In this document: positions 45,201 to 54,485 of the stretch, piece after piece | Layout of the letters: each line of letters starts with the position of its first letter | How positions within the stretch are numbered: position 1 is the first letter of the stretch | Assembly (NCBI RefSeq): GCF_019649055.1 | Contig: NW_026570229.1 | Location: forward strand, 1,860,001 to 1,924,000 | Direction of reading: 5' to 3' | Length of the DNA stretch: 64,000 nt | From: Paramacrobiotus metropolitanus | Lineage: Eukaryota; Tardigrada; Eutardigrada; Parachela; Macrobiotidae | Program-made: the position numbers and the translations under genes | The notes under the pieces: generated by a model | The model's input: only the letters and a program-made list of their open reading frames with translations | What the model was told of the DNA's origin: nothing | Database searches by the model: none

Positions 45201-48200
45201 AAGAAGCGACAGCTGCAGCGAAACAATCGCTTGTGCCTGGCATGGATTGGGCAAAGCCTATCCCAGTACCAGAGGCACTGGGAATAAAGACGGCCAAAGT
45301 CGGGAAGGATAAAAAGAGTGAAAGATTGCGGATATTGAAACGAATAGCCGAAGAAGAACAGATGTTCGCGAGCGAAATCCGCAACAAAGCGCTTGAACAG
45401 CTGAAAGGTCACCAACTGAACAATGAAACAGAGATTATTGAAATATCCTCCGACGAAGCGAGTATAACAGAAATCGAATGTGAGCAGAAAGCCACAATAC
45501 AGGAGAAGGAGATCACCAAACCGCAAACGAATCGGAGGATATTAACCCCAGAAGAACGAATGGGGAGCTGCGGACACGGTTACTACGAGGATCCGTGTAG
45601 AGTGCAACCACAATGGGAATGCACTGAATGCTGCCAAGACGCCTCCCAAGATGACCTTTCAGAATGGCCGAGATGTAACGCCACACTGGCAGATCTTAAA
45701 GGTCATGTCCAAAAAGAAGTGAAAAGCATCATGCGGACAAACGAAATGTGGAAGCCACACATTGAGCGGTATCACTGGAACAGATATCGGACTTGGTTGT
45801 CATGTGTGAAAAACTTCATTACGGGGAGAGGAAAATGGCTGAACCATTGGCAGCAACGTGTGGATAACGGAATCCAAGATCCTCTTGACCCGGTATCAAC
45901 TGAGCGGAAACTTGAAAGAGAGATCGACTCAATGAACGAGGAAGTACACCTATGGGAAGAAGCGAGAATAGAATTGTTCTGGGACTTCCGCATAAACCAT
46001 ATGTATAAAGGTCAAGGGAGAACAATTATATTTCCAACGGGACTTGGTACACCGGTGTACGAATCGGTGGTGGTATTCTGTAAAGCACTCAAAGATGATA
46101 ACTGGGAGATATTCGACAAATACTGGAGGAAATTCGAAGCGGAGATTCCTATATTCGATACAAAGGAAATGCGAGAATTGCAAGTAACCCGGAAAAGAAG
46201 GTTACCGGGGTTAATGGAAAAGAAAAAGGTGACCTTTGCACCAGATCCAGATGGAGTGGAATACCCTGAACGAGGCGGTGACACGTGGTGCATGTACGAA
46301 ACGATTCCGAGTGATGACTGGGTCACTGAAGAGCTGATGGCAAATTGCGTTTTTGTTGGTCCTAAACGACCTAAAGGTTATGAAACGGTCCAACAGGATG
46401 AAGTGGATAAGGTGACTGTAAAAGAAGCAGGGAAGGAGGAAACGACCAAAGAAATAGCTGAAGGAGGATCGAACGAAACAGAAGAAAGTCCAAAATCGGC
46501 CTTCGACATTGCACAGATGTTAACGGACAGAGGAGAAATGTGGAAAAAGTTCAAAGAGGAAGTTGAAAGGATATCAAAGGAACAGCAAAACCCAGTAACT
46601 GAGGCAAAAAACGGGGAAAGGTCACTCGATAACGGTGAGGAAGGTCCGCCGGTCGAGTTGACCGAAAAGCCATTAATGAGTCTCGGAGAAATGGATGAAC
46701 CGGAAAAGTTAAAATCAGAAGAAGAAAGGTCAAACTCCGATCAATCAGAAAGGTCATTAACAAGAATTCGGGTAGCAAGGAGCCACCCGAGAATCGCCGC
46801 ACGAAATGGGCGCAAAGCAAAGGAAGCGGACAAACCTCTGCCCAAAAATTCGAAAGCAAAAAAACTTAGTGATTCGCGAGAAAACGAAAGTGACCTTTCA
46901 TCAGATGATGAAGGAGTTGATGAGCGTCCACTTGAAAAGACTGACAAAGGTCAAGCCGCTGCACAAGAATACGAGAGCAGCGATTCGGACTCGGAATGGA
47001 CGAGTTCAAGCGATAACTCAACGACTTCAGAAGATTCAGGTGTAAGTGACCTTTCAGAACAAGAGGACTTAATGGACCTGGATGAAGATGATGAAGTGGA
47101 CGAAGAAAAAGAAAAGGAAATTAAAGTCAGAAGATTGAAAGTGGAAAAGGCTAGAATGTCGAAAGATGTGATTAAAGTCTACAGTGACCAAAGAATTAAA
47201 CTGAAACCGTCACACTGCACCCGGGTAAAGGTCAAGATGGGAAAATATGCGCCGGCTCAGAACAAGTTGATGTTTACACCGGTCCCACAAGTGGAAACTG
47301 AAGTGCAACCGTTGGCAGGAGTGACGGATCACAGGGGAAAATACTTTGAAATTGTTATCGCGAATCACAGTAGCAAATACCGAGTCGTGAAGAAAAATCA
47401 GCTTCTCGGATACGTTGAACCGTATGAACATATGGAAAATGTAAAGGTCAACGCTGGGACAGTAAAGAACGTGCTCGAGGACCCAGAGGTGGACGATACG
47501 ACGAAAGCTGAACTGACAAAGATAATTGGAAACCTGAAATTAGGACCCGACCTAACTGAGGAACAAAAGAACGACGTGTATAACGCGTTCTGGGAATTCT
47601 GGAAGGTCTTACCCACATCAAAGAAACCATACGGAGATGTGAAAGGGGTCACTCATGTAATCGATACGGGAGACGCGAAACCAGTTAAATGCAACCCGGC
47701 TAGAACGAGTTGGACAGGCCGTGAGTTCATAACAAAGCATATAGAAGAGATGTTGGCACAAGATGTGATTGAACCGTCGGACGCCGAATGGAGCTTTCCA
47801 GTTGTATTAGCGGTGAAGAAGAATGGCGACGGGACAATGGGAACGAGATTCTGCGTCAATTACATCATGTTGAATAAGTTAACGAGAAAGAATAATTACC
47901 CGTTACCGAACCCGGATGAGTTGCTTGACGCGTGTGCAGGCAATAAATATTACGGAAAAATGGACTTGCAAAGTGGATTCTGGCAGATCCCGATGGATCC
48001 AGCGTCAATCAACAAGACGACCTTTGTAACGCAAGATGGAATGTATCGATTCAAAAGGATGCCATTTGGAGTTTGCAACGGGCCAGCGACATTCCAGTTG
48101 TGCATGGATAAAGTACTTTCGAAAGCGAAAAGAAAAGGCTGCGTTTTCGGGTACATTGATGACGTGATTTTCGCCGGAAAAACTTGGGCAATCTTCATGC

Positions 48201-51200
48201 ATAATTTAAGAAATGTATTGATGAGCTTGGTCGAAGCGGGATTCACGATTAAGCCAACCAAGTGCGAATTTGGAATGAGACAAATGGGATTCCTGGGTCA
48301 TATACTCAGCGAAGACGGAATCAGAATGGATCCGGAAAAGGTCACCGCAGTCTCAGAATTTAAACGACCTCAAACAGAAAGGCAGTTAAGGTCATTCCTT
48401 GGACTGGCGAATTATTACCGCAAGTTCATAATGGGATATGCACAGAAGACTTGCCATTTGTATGAATTACTGAGACAAGATAAACAAGTAAAGAAAGACT
48501 GGACAAAGGTGCACGAAGAGGAATTCAACAGTTTGAAACAACTGTTGTGTGAAGGTCCAGTATTGGCGAAGTTTGACCCCGCGAAACCGACCGTTATTGA
48601 ATGTGACGCAAGCAAAGAAGGAATCGGAGCGGTATTGTCACAGGATGGACATCCGATTGCATACGCGAGCCGCGTCTTACACGGAGCAGAACGAAATTAC
48701 GGCGTAACAGAATGGGAATGTCTGGCAGTGGTATTTGCTGTCAGAAAATTCAAGCCGTTTATTGATTATGCGGAATTTACTGTAAGAACGGACCATCAGG
48801 CGTTGACCAACCTATTGAGGTCGGAAACGAATAAAGTTGGAATGAACCCGCGCCTGACGAGATGGGCGATGGCATTACAAGGTCATCAGTTCAAAATTGA
48901 ATATAAACCGGGGAAATATTGCGACAATGCGGACGCGTTATCAAGAGCACCAATTGAAGGCCCGACGTGTCAGGAAGAAGAATTCGACGAGATACCGAAC
49001 TTTGAAGATTATAAGAAAGAGTTCGACACGAAAGAACCAGCAATCGAAATTGGACAGTTGTTCCTGCAGATGGTGGAACAGAGGGAGAAACGTCTAAAGG
49101 TCACCTCAGCTACGGCGAATGAGTCGGCTGAAACGGAAGCAAAAGTGAACCGAGTTAAAAGCTGGTTGCCTACCGTTAGTGACTTAAAGGTCACCGGACT
49201 TGCAGCGGATATTGAAGCTCATAATGGAAAGGTCACCGGACTTGACGAAACGATGGAAATTCGAGATGACCTTTGGGAAACAGACAAAGTGGCACAGGCG
49301 TTGAACGAGTGCCCGATAAAGCTGTTGCGATTCCCGAAACAGATGAAAAAGAGATACAAGCCATTACCACGCTGTAAGGTCATCAAAGATTGGAATGAAC
49401 TTAGCACAGCGACAGTCCGCATCGTCAATCTGCAAGGTGATGAGGAAGAGGAAGATGACTCGAACCTGCAATTGCGCAATAAACAGTTGAAAGATCCCCA
49501 TCTGGCAATGATAATAGATGAATTGGAACATCTACCAGATGCTGAAACGAGATCGAAATTTGAAGTTCATTACCAGTTGTGGAACGGCATACTGTACCGA
49601 GTAAAGGATAAGAATGGCAAACTCGAAAGGTCATATGTAGTACCGTTGTCAATGCGAAGAGCGATAATCCACGCATTGCACGATGAGAAAGCGGCAGGCC
49701 ATTTGGGATTCGAAAAAACACTGTCAGCAATAAGATTGCGTTATTATTGGGACAGAATGAGCACTGACGTGAAGAATTACATACTTGCTTGCCAAGGCTG
49801 CCAATTTCGAAAGACACCGAGAAAATGTCCACCCGGTAAACTACAAGAAATAAAAGTTGGACATCCATTCTTCCGAGTCTACGCGGACTTGAAAGGACCG
49901 CTGTTGCCAACGAAGAAACGCGGATATAAGTACATCGCAGTATTCATCGATCAGCTGACCAAATATGTGATAGCGGTACCGATGAAGACAGCAACGGCGA
50001 AAGAGTTTGCAAAAGTGTTCGTCAAGCACGTGATACTGGTGCACGGAGCACCGCACATCCTACATACGGATCGTGGACGACACTTTACAGCTGAAGTGTT
50101 GACAAAGGTCACCAACGTGTTCAAGATTAAACACACGTTTGGAACGGCGTATCACCCAGAAGGTCAAGGCCAAGTTGAAAGACAGATGCAAACTATTGCA
50201 GATGGCTTAGCACAGTACCTGAAAGCGGGAAACGAAAGGAAGTTCAACAAGTACCTTCCATATGTCATTTCGGCGATGAACCGAGTCGTACACGCCACAA
50301 CCGGATATTCGGCATACTATATGTTGCACGGCAGAGAAATGACAATGCCGGAAGATGTAGTCACAAAAACGAATATCCCAGATGATTATGGGACTCCCGA
50401 TGAATGGGTAGAGACCATGAAAAAGAACTTGACCTTTGCAGAAGAAGTGGCAAAATGCAATATTAAAGATGCTTACGAAAAGAACGCAGAGATATACAAC
50501 AAGAGGAAGTCAGAACCGAATTTCAAGGTGGGTGACCTTGTGTTGATACGACTTCCGAAGGATACGAAACAAGGAAAGAAAGAAAATCAGTCGGACTTCA
50601 AGTCGAAATACGATAAAGTGTGGAAGATCCTCAGTTTCCCGCGAACAAACGAAGCGGAGGTCATTGAACAGAATCCAAAGAAAGAGGCAGACCTGAAAGT
50701 GGTCTCAATTGACCGGTTGAAGTTATGGCACCCGCCATTGCCGGACAAAGACGCAGAGCGTCAGTCCCAAAAAGTGACCTTTTTCGAACCACCTCTGCTA
50801 CCCGAAAAGGAAAAGTCGGAAGAAGATAAACTCAGTGAAGCCGAGCATGCTCCGAAAAACGATACCAGTCAATTTTTCGAACCACGCTCTCTGTTACCTG
50901 ATACAGGTGGAGATAGACCAAAAAAGAAGAGAGGGAGACCGAGGAAAGAGGATAAAGACTTCGAGACAGCCGTTACAATAAAGTTGAACGCAGAAGCTGG
51001 GAATCTGGCAGAAAGGTCACTAGAAACTAGTGACCTTCCTGTCACATTACCGAATCGCCAGAAGGATGGCGAAGTATCAGAGCGTACTTCCAAAAAGGAT
51101 TTGCAACAATCATTTTTCGAACCACGCACTGCTACGATGAACGATAATGACCTCATAGAAACGAGAAAAGAGGAAATAGAAGCGGTCAAATCAAAAACTG

Positions 51201-51376
51201 AACAATTGGGCCGTGATATAGCGAAAGCCATCGAGGAAAGAAGGGCTAAACAGAAGAAAAAGAAACTGACTCCTACAGAATTGCTGACCCAGAAAGGTGA
51301 AGTTGAAGATGCGGCCGACAAAGAACTCCTCGATCGGATAACTAAAGGACGCAAAGACAATAACCCACAAAAATAA
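42221..51376 (+). CDS. Pol polyprotein: protease, RT, RNase H, integrase
   Basis: About 3,050 codons in the -1 frame relative to gag, so a Gag-Pol of roughly 4,290 aa if the frameshift is used. Order: 420 residues of repeats and charged linker; aspartic protease (AMLDTGAETSLIS; Asp codon 44,300); PVPEA repeats; Cys-rich unknown domain (about 45,540-46,390); acidic linker; reverse transcriptase (about 47,650-48,330; FCVNYIMLNKL, MPFGVCNGPATFQ, YIDD at 48,152-48,163); RNase H (IECDASKEGIGAVLSQDG, RTDHQAL); integrase with H-x-H..C-x2-C (AGHLGFEK, CQGCQFRKT) and D-D-35-E at codons 49,886, 50,069 and 50,177; a GPY/F-like module (FKVGDLVLIR); and a C-terminal tail with an AT-hook (KKKRGRPRK). All catalytic residues are present. 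Usual Ty3 Pol is about 1,000-1,300 aa. Confidence 0.9.
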   Translation, partial: TRKCARRATRWGAGSGKRTRSVGAGEPTDRPDPKPPDKKGKERSPLQNGTAVNVTTATAIRMPSAQKESGPAIWMPQPQQTPIWMPPQQIETAIWMSSLQKEIETAIRMPSQQQNELVIGKPVQADKRSPQNGTASGNAQRDQSSPQNGTASGNCRDGSATLRTAQQNERSPYCSEEVLAQRRAQRNAKIQQAFLNQKKPQNDTAQEENEQHAKFRKYLAENDKVNESRCDCYGGIKPKFWNCPEDEDEKLIRQKWMEQNITANRKDERSPSVGKVQVKGQGANANAKGHGESAVLKGQETDLTLRTAQQKNSEPAQQNSDDSLEKKNGIWQKVAYRPNGNHGMWIPVTQKAKQKAGMSQEDYWDMRELRTQHERKRLEELVTGKEVKRSPNLAPVFNATEYKNAQADLNNSRNAPPKDKPSNYGEKVPIQKMSNGGFVIKRNERSQDLAQNEQKGGSNENAQMQQSSAAERSRDLSQALQKDANDKSPARTDGMSSQIDPPKTNNEVSAKVIEWMTEKGYDMVTYERSPNEMKDSEADELKRADQITSEVIEKLRDKRNENRKEELIHEAINEVTKGHVDSTKANPQVQNNEKVTSGKMAAEKQTDKKEPRKFYDVRTDVPHRIDKLREILKGHSTPAKGQVPPDMDPGPVSLIPVKCKIHTLKIQNGKLPKRIEAYTHEVKVGDIKVNAMLDTGAETSLISKPFCEKNGLHMLPLPPDRLVKINGISGTSGFLVTHYCVAPVTLRKKTSEHSFYVRPKCDDVQVLLGFDFLEKKFVLMDNEGEEEKEDDPKPIAKVQVGKVTELVKQKGNVQTDNKVLIPVPEAPGKEQKKMAQKELSTFEQLKLIQQEIGNTLNRTLLTQRGREKVIPVPEAPGVTRAQQNATEAQQEKVIPVPEALETKNENGNIKKVIPVPEALGTKDERPPVENLASEPDPKNVSKTFFEPRPATENENEEKDLQRVPERTPNLLEPRSATGNDERSPTLEEIAATQKEATAAAKQSLVPGMDWAKPIPVPEALGIKTAKVGKDKKSERLRILKRIAEEEQMFASEIRNKALEQLKGHQLNNETEIIEISSDEASITEIECEQKATIQEKEITKPQTNRRILTPEERMGSCGHGYYEDPCRVQPQWECTECCQDASQDDLSEWPRCNATLADLKGHVQKEVKSIMRTNEMWKPHIERYHWNRYRTWLSCVKNFITGRGKWLNHWQQRVDNGIQDPLDPVSTERKLEREIDSMNEEVHLWEEARIELFWDFRINHMYKGQGRTIIFPTGLGTPVYESVVVFCKALKDDNWEIFDKYWRKFEAEIPIFDTKEMRELQVTRKRRLPGLMEKKKVTFAPDPDGVEYPERGGDTWCMYETIPSDDWVTEELMANCVFVGPKRPKGYETVQQDEVDKVTVKEAGKEETTKEIAEGGSNETEESPKSAFDIAQMLTDRGEMWKKFKEEVERISKEQQNPVTEAKNGERSLDNGEEGPPVELTEKPLMSLGEMDEPEKLKSEEERSNSDQSERSLTRIRVARSHPRIAARNGRKAKEADKPLPKNSKAKKLSDSRENESDLSSDDEGVDERPLEKTDKGQAAAQEYESSDSDSEWTSSSDNSTTSEDSGVSDLSEQEDLMDLDEDDEVDEEKEKEIKVRRLKVEKARMSKDVIKVYSDQRIKLKPSHCTRVKVKMGKYAPAQNKLMFTPVPQVETEVQPLAGVTDHRGKYFEIVIANHSSKYRVVKKNQLLGYVEPYEHMENVKVNAGTVKNVLEDPEVDDTTKAELTKIIGNLKLGPDLTEEQKNDVYNAFWEFWKVLPTSKKPYGDVKGVTHVIDTGDAKPVKCNPARTSWTGREFITKHIEEMLAQDVIEPSDAEWSFPVVLAVKKNGDGTMGTRFCVNYIMLNKLTRKNNYPLPNPDELLDACAGNKYYGKMDLQSGFWQIPMDPASINKTTFVTQDGMYRFKRMPFGVCNGPATFQLCMDKVLSKAKRKGCVFGYIDDVIFAGKTWAIFMHNLRNVLMSLVEAGFTIKPTKCEFGMRQMGFLGHILSEDGIRMDPEKVTAVSEFKRPQTERQLRSFLGLANYYRKFIMGYAQKTCHLYELLRQDKQVKKDWTKVHEEEFNSLKQLLCEGPVLAKFDPAKPTVIECDASKEGIGAVLSQDGHPIAYASRVLHGAERNYGVTEWECLAVVFAVRKFKPFIDYAEFTVRTDHQALTNLLRSETNKVGMNPRLTRWAMALQGHQFKIEYKPGKYCDNADALSRAPIEGPTCQEEEFDEIPNFEDYKKEFDTKEPAIEIGQLFLQMVEQREKRLKVTSATANESAETEAKVNRVKSWLPTVSDLKVTGLAADIEAHNGKVTGLDETMEIRDDLWETDKVAQALNECPIKLLRFPKQMKKRYKPLPRCKVIKDWNELSTATVRIVNLQGDEEEEDDSNLQLRNKQLKDPHLAMIIDELEHLPDAETRSKFEVHYQLWNGILYRVKDKNGKLERSYVVPLSMRRAIIHALHDEKAAGHLGFEKTLSAIRLRYYWDRMSTDVKNYILACQGCQFRKTPRKCPPGKLQEIKVGHPFFRVYADLKGPLLPTKKRGYKYIAVFIDQLTKYVIAVPMKTATAKEFAKVFVKHVILVHGAPHILHTDRGRHFTAEVLTKVTNVFKIKHTFGTAYHPEGQGQVERQMQTIADGLAQYLKAGNERKFNKYLPYVISAMNRVVHATTGYSAYYMLHGREMTMPEDVVTKTNIPDDYGTPDEWVETMKKNLTFAEEVAKCNIKDAYEKNAEIYNKRKSEPNFKVGDLVLIRLPKDTKQGKKENQSDFKSKYDKVWKILSFPRTNEAEVIEQNPKKEADLKVVSIDRLKLWHPPLPDKDAERQSQKVTFFEPPLLPEKEKSEEDKLSEAEHAPKNDTSQFFEPRSLLPDTGGDRPKKKRGRPRKEDKDFETAVTIKLNAEAGNLAERSLETSDLPVTLPNRQKDGEVSERTSKKDLQQSFFEPRTATMNDNDLIETRKEEIEAVKSKTEQLGRDIAKAIEERRAKQKKKKLTPTELLTQKGEVEDAADKELLDRITKGRKDNNPQK
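42279..42308 (+). other. Perfect stem-loop over the gag stop codon
   Basis: GATCAGTAGGC and GCCTACTGATC form an 11-bp perfect stem with an 8-base loop; the gag UAG lies in the 5' strand of the stem. It is 57 nt beyond the slippery heptamer, farther than usual stimulators, so a role in frameshifting or termination is only possible. Confidence 0.6.
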
Positions 51377-54143
51377 GAATAACGGGGGTTTGTCATATTA
51401 AGAACGGGAGTCGGGAAGGTGTAAAGGTCATACGCCACAAACCTGCTAATCGTTATCGTTTTCGATGTTAGTTGAAAGGTCACCAAACTCTGACGAAAAG
51501 TCATCAAAAACGTTAAAAGGTCATCGAAACCGACGTCAGAAAGGTTATCATGGATGAAAAGTCAACAGAAAGGTCCTCCAGTCGAAAGGTCATCAGACTC
51601 GGACTGAATCATACGAGAGAAGCGAAAGGTCATCGAAAAGTCGAGATACTCCGACCGAAATTCAAATGAAACAACGAAAAGGTCACGAAAGTCCGGAATC
51701 TTCAGAAATTATCGTCCAATCGAAAGGTCATCGAACTCTGACTGAAGTACAAAATGAATTGCAAACGTCGATTGAAGCAAAAGCGGAAGAAGGTAAATCG
51801 AAAGGTTAAGAGACTCCGGCAGAAATCCATATGGAACAGCCAAAAGGTCACGAAAGATCTAGATCAGCAAAAATAAAAGGTCATCAGATGAGATTGTGAA
51901 GCCGGATCACCGAAAACCATAAGGTCAAGTGACTAACGAACCAAAGGTCAAGCGCAAATAAACTTAAAGGTCAAATGTCAAGTGAACCAAGTGTCAAGCG
52001 AAACGTCAAGTGACAGACCAACTGAAAGGTCACGGGACTTGGTCAGAAAAAGACGAACAGTCTAAAGGTCAAGAGACGTCTGGAACCGTGAAAGAGGAAG
52101 CGCAACCTAAAGGTCAAGGGAGCTCCGTGTCTACGGAACAATCGAAAGGTCACGAGACTTTGAAAGAAGGTGGGAAAGAAAAGGTCATGCTCCCCATGGA
52201 AAAAGTGGCCGCAGATGCGGAAACCAATTCGGCGCGTCAAGTGTTTCAGAAATCCTTGAAAGAGGCTACGGGAACGGAAAAACCGAAAGGTCACGAGACC
52301 TTGCCGCAAGAAGAGAAGAATAATGAGCCGAAATCGGCCCAGTCATCATCCGGATCGTTGGCGAAGTTGAAGATTGTTGAAACAGAGAGCCAGGAAATGG
52401 ACCCAACGGACTCGGCATTATCCCCCCAGAAACCGGATGCTAGCGGTATACCAGCGAAAAACATACCGGTGTACATACTACCGGGGCACAACAATAAAAA
52501 TTCGCGGGGGCGGCCATAACTGATGCGGCCATGGATATTATCGTCGGAACAAACGCAGTGACGTTGAATGACCTTTTGAACTGCATGGCTGTCTGACTTT
52601 GAAATGTTCAAATTGAATATCGGAAAGGATGGGAAGTAAATCAGAAACTCTGTTGAATGTTTGATTAACGACGGAGCACTTGAACTGGCGTAAACGACAA
52701 AACGTGAAAGGTCACCGCGTTAGAATGAAGCAATTGACCTTAATGATTTAACGGAAAAGGTCACGAAAGGTCATCAGAAGCGAATATCACGGTTAAGTAT
52801 AAAGGTCACGTAACGTGTTAACTTAAACTGCATTCGTGTAATTGTTGTTTTCAGCATTTATAGCACAGAATCAGAAGAAAGAAATCATGTGGAAAGTTTT
52901 TGGGGTTGAAATTGATTCGGTCTATAAAGCCGGCCCCAAGGGAGTTGTTACGGCAATTAGCCGGCTCTCCTCCTTAAGCGATTCAGTGTTATAAATTTGC
53001 AAGAGAAACTACGGTAATCAAGCCGGATCTCTTGAGGACGAAAGCGGGCCACAAGCGGCGAAAAAGAGAAAGACAACAGGTGGAAATATTAATGAGGTAA
53101 ACTCGATGCGGCAGTCAGCCGGCCTCATTAGAGTTGCTACGGTAAACTATGCCGGCAATCTCTCCAAGCGAATCAGTGTTATAAGTCAACGAGAGGAATA
53201 GCGGTAATCAAGCCGGATCTCTCGTACCGAAGCTGGGCCACAACCGGCGAACAAGAGTAAAAGATCTAATGTGGAAGCGTCACGGGGTAAATTTAATGCG
53301 GTAGTTAGCCGGCCCCATCAGAGATGCTACGGTAAACTCTGCCGGCACTCTGGCCGCTCGAGGCATGTTGAAGTCGGATGTGCGATGGAAAGGTCAACCA
53401 GAAAGTTCTACCAGGGAGGCAAGCGAAGAAGTGCTTGAAAACCGTCAAAAATTGGCTAAGTTCCTCCATGACCTTTAATGGATGTTGAAGAGAAGTTGGA
53501 TGACCTTTGGGAACATTACCGCCCAAGAGAGTCACCATGTTAGAATTCAAGTCGCATGACCTTTTGGGACCATTAACCCATAACGAGTCGCACATCTCAA
53601 CGGATCATCTCAACAGAGGATGACCTTTACCAGGGAGGAAGCGAACTACGCTTGTCTACATGACGTCCCTCCATGACCTTTATTGGATCTCATTTTGAAG
53701 TCGTACAATTGATACGCACCGTATTCCAAAGGTTGAAGCAGTATTCCTAAGTCGTACTTGATACGCACCTGATTCTCAAGCGGATTGTGATGAAGTCGCA
53801 CTACGGATGCGCGAAGTTGCTCAACAGAGCGGAATGGACCAAAGTGCGGAAAACGGTGGACAGGACCTGTGACCTTTACGAGTCAGAAATGGAGGATCCT
53901 AGTCTACATTTTGATTTAAACTTTTGTTGATCTGTTAACTGTTGATCTGTTTTGTATTAGAATTGATATGGAATATTATTTTGATACAGATCTCTTTAAT
54001 TCACATTGTGTATTTGGAATTGATGTGATAAATGGAATAAGAGAATTTGATGTTTTTGAGCACACACAGACACCAGCGACCGTCTTTTCGTGGATTCGGG
54101 AGTGTGTCCAGCCTCAACGGAGCTCGGCATCCCCCCAGAGGCA
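51377..54143 (+). other. Long 3' untranslated region of the giant element
   Basis: 2.77 kb between pol and the 3' LTR. 51,420-52,820 is dense in forward AAAGGTCA words at roughly 30-80 bp spacing; 53,460-53,880 has the reverse word six times. An open stretch of about 170 codons (52,010-52,519) repeats KGHE/KGQE because of the word and has no ATG until late; coding is doubtful. No env-like or chromodomain frame is present. Confidence 0.6.
52898..53355 (+). repeat. 190-bp tandem repeat near the 3' LTR
   Basis: Two full diverged copies and a partial third share AGCCGGCCCC/CTACGGTAAACT, CAAGCGAATCAGTGTTATAA and AATCAAGCCGGATCTCT segments with a 190-bp period (for example 52,976 and 53,166). Each unit is rich in GCCGG words that can pair with each other. 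Confidence 0.7.
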
Positions 54144-54485
54144 TGTGAGACGAGGCTCACTAGCGTTCACGCCCGTGGCGCTAGGCGCTACGCCTTAGGA
54201 TTTCGTGTCTGTGTTGTGTCTCGCTCTGATTGGCTAGTGGGCGCGGCATAGCACGTGCTGCACAGTGATGCACACTGTGGAATTGGCTCTACGTTTTACG
54301 ATCGAGCTGCGCCGATCACTTGTTGATTTCTGGTCTCCAGACTTTCAATATTATTAAAAGTCAGCGATTACGGTGCGACGTTTTGTGTTTCCGCATAGCT
54401 CGCGATCCAGATCGTATCGCTCACTCCACAGGATAGATCCCGTTTCTGTCTCTGTCTCTGGATCCATTCTGGATCTAGCTTTAGA
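54144..54485 (+). repeat. 3' LTR
   Basis: 342 bp, same sequence as the 5' LTR. Followed by CTAA, the target duplication. The 20 bases before it (CGGCATCCCCCCAGAGGCA) are not a typical polypurine tract. Confidence 0.93.

Noticed and set aside
38489-51507. Many minus-strand frames over gag and pol
   Set aside because: Antisense shadows of two very long sense ORFs with conserved motifs.
52010-52519. Third retrotransposon protein (env or accessory)
   Set aside because: The frame has no early ATG, its repeats follow from the AAAGGTCA word, and no signal peptide or membrane segment is seen; kept only as a possible ORF.
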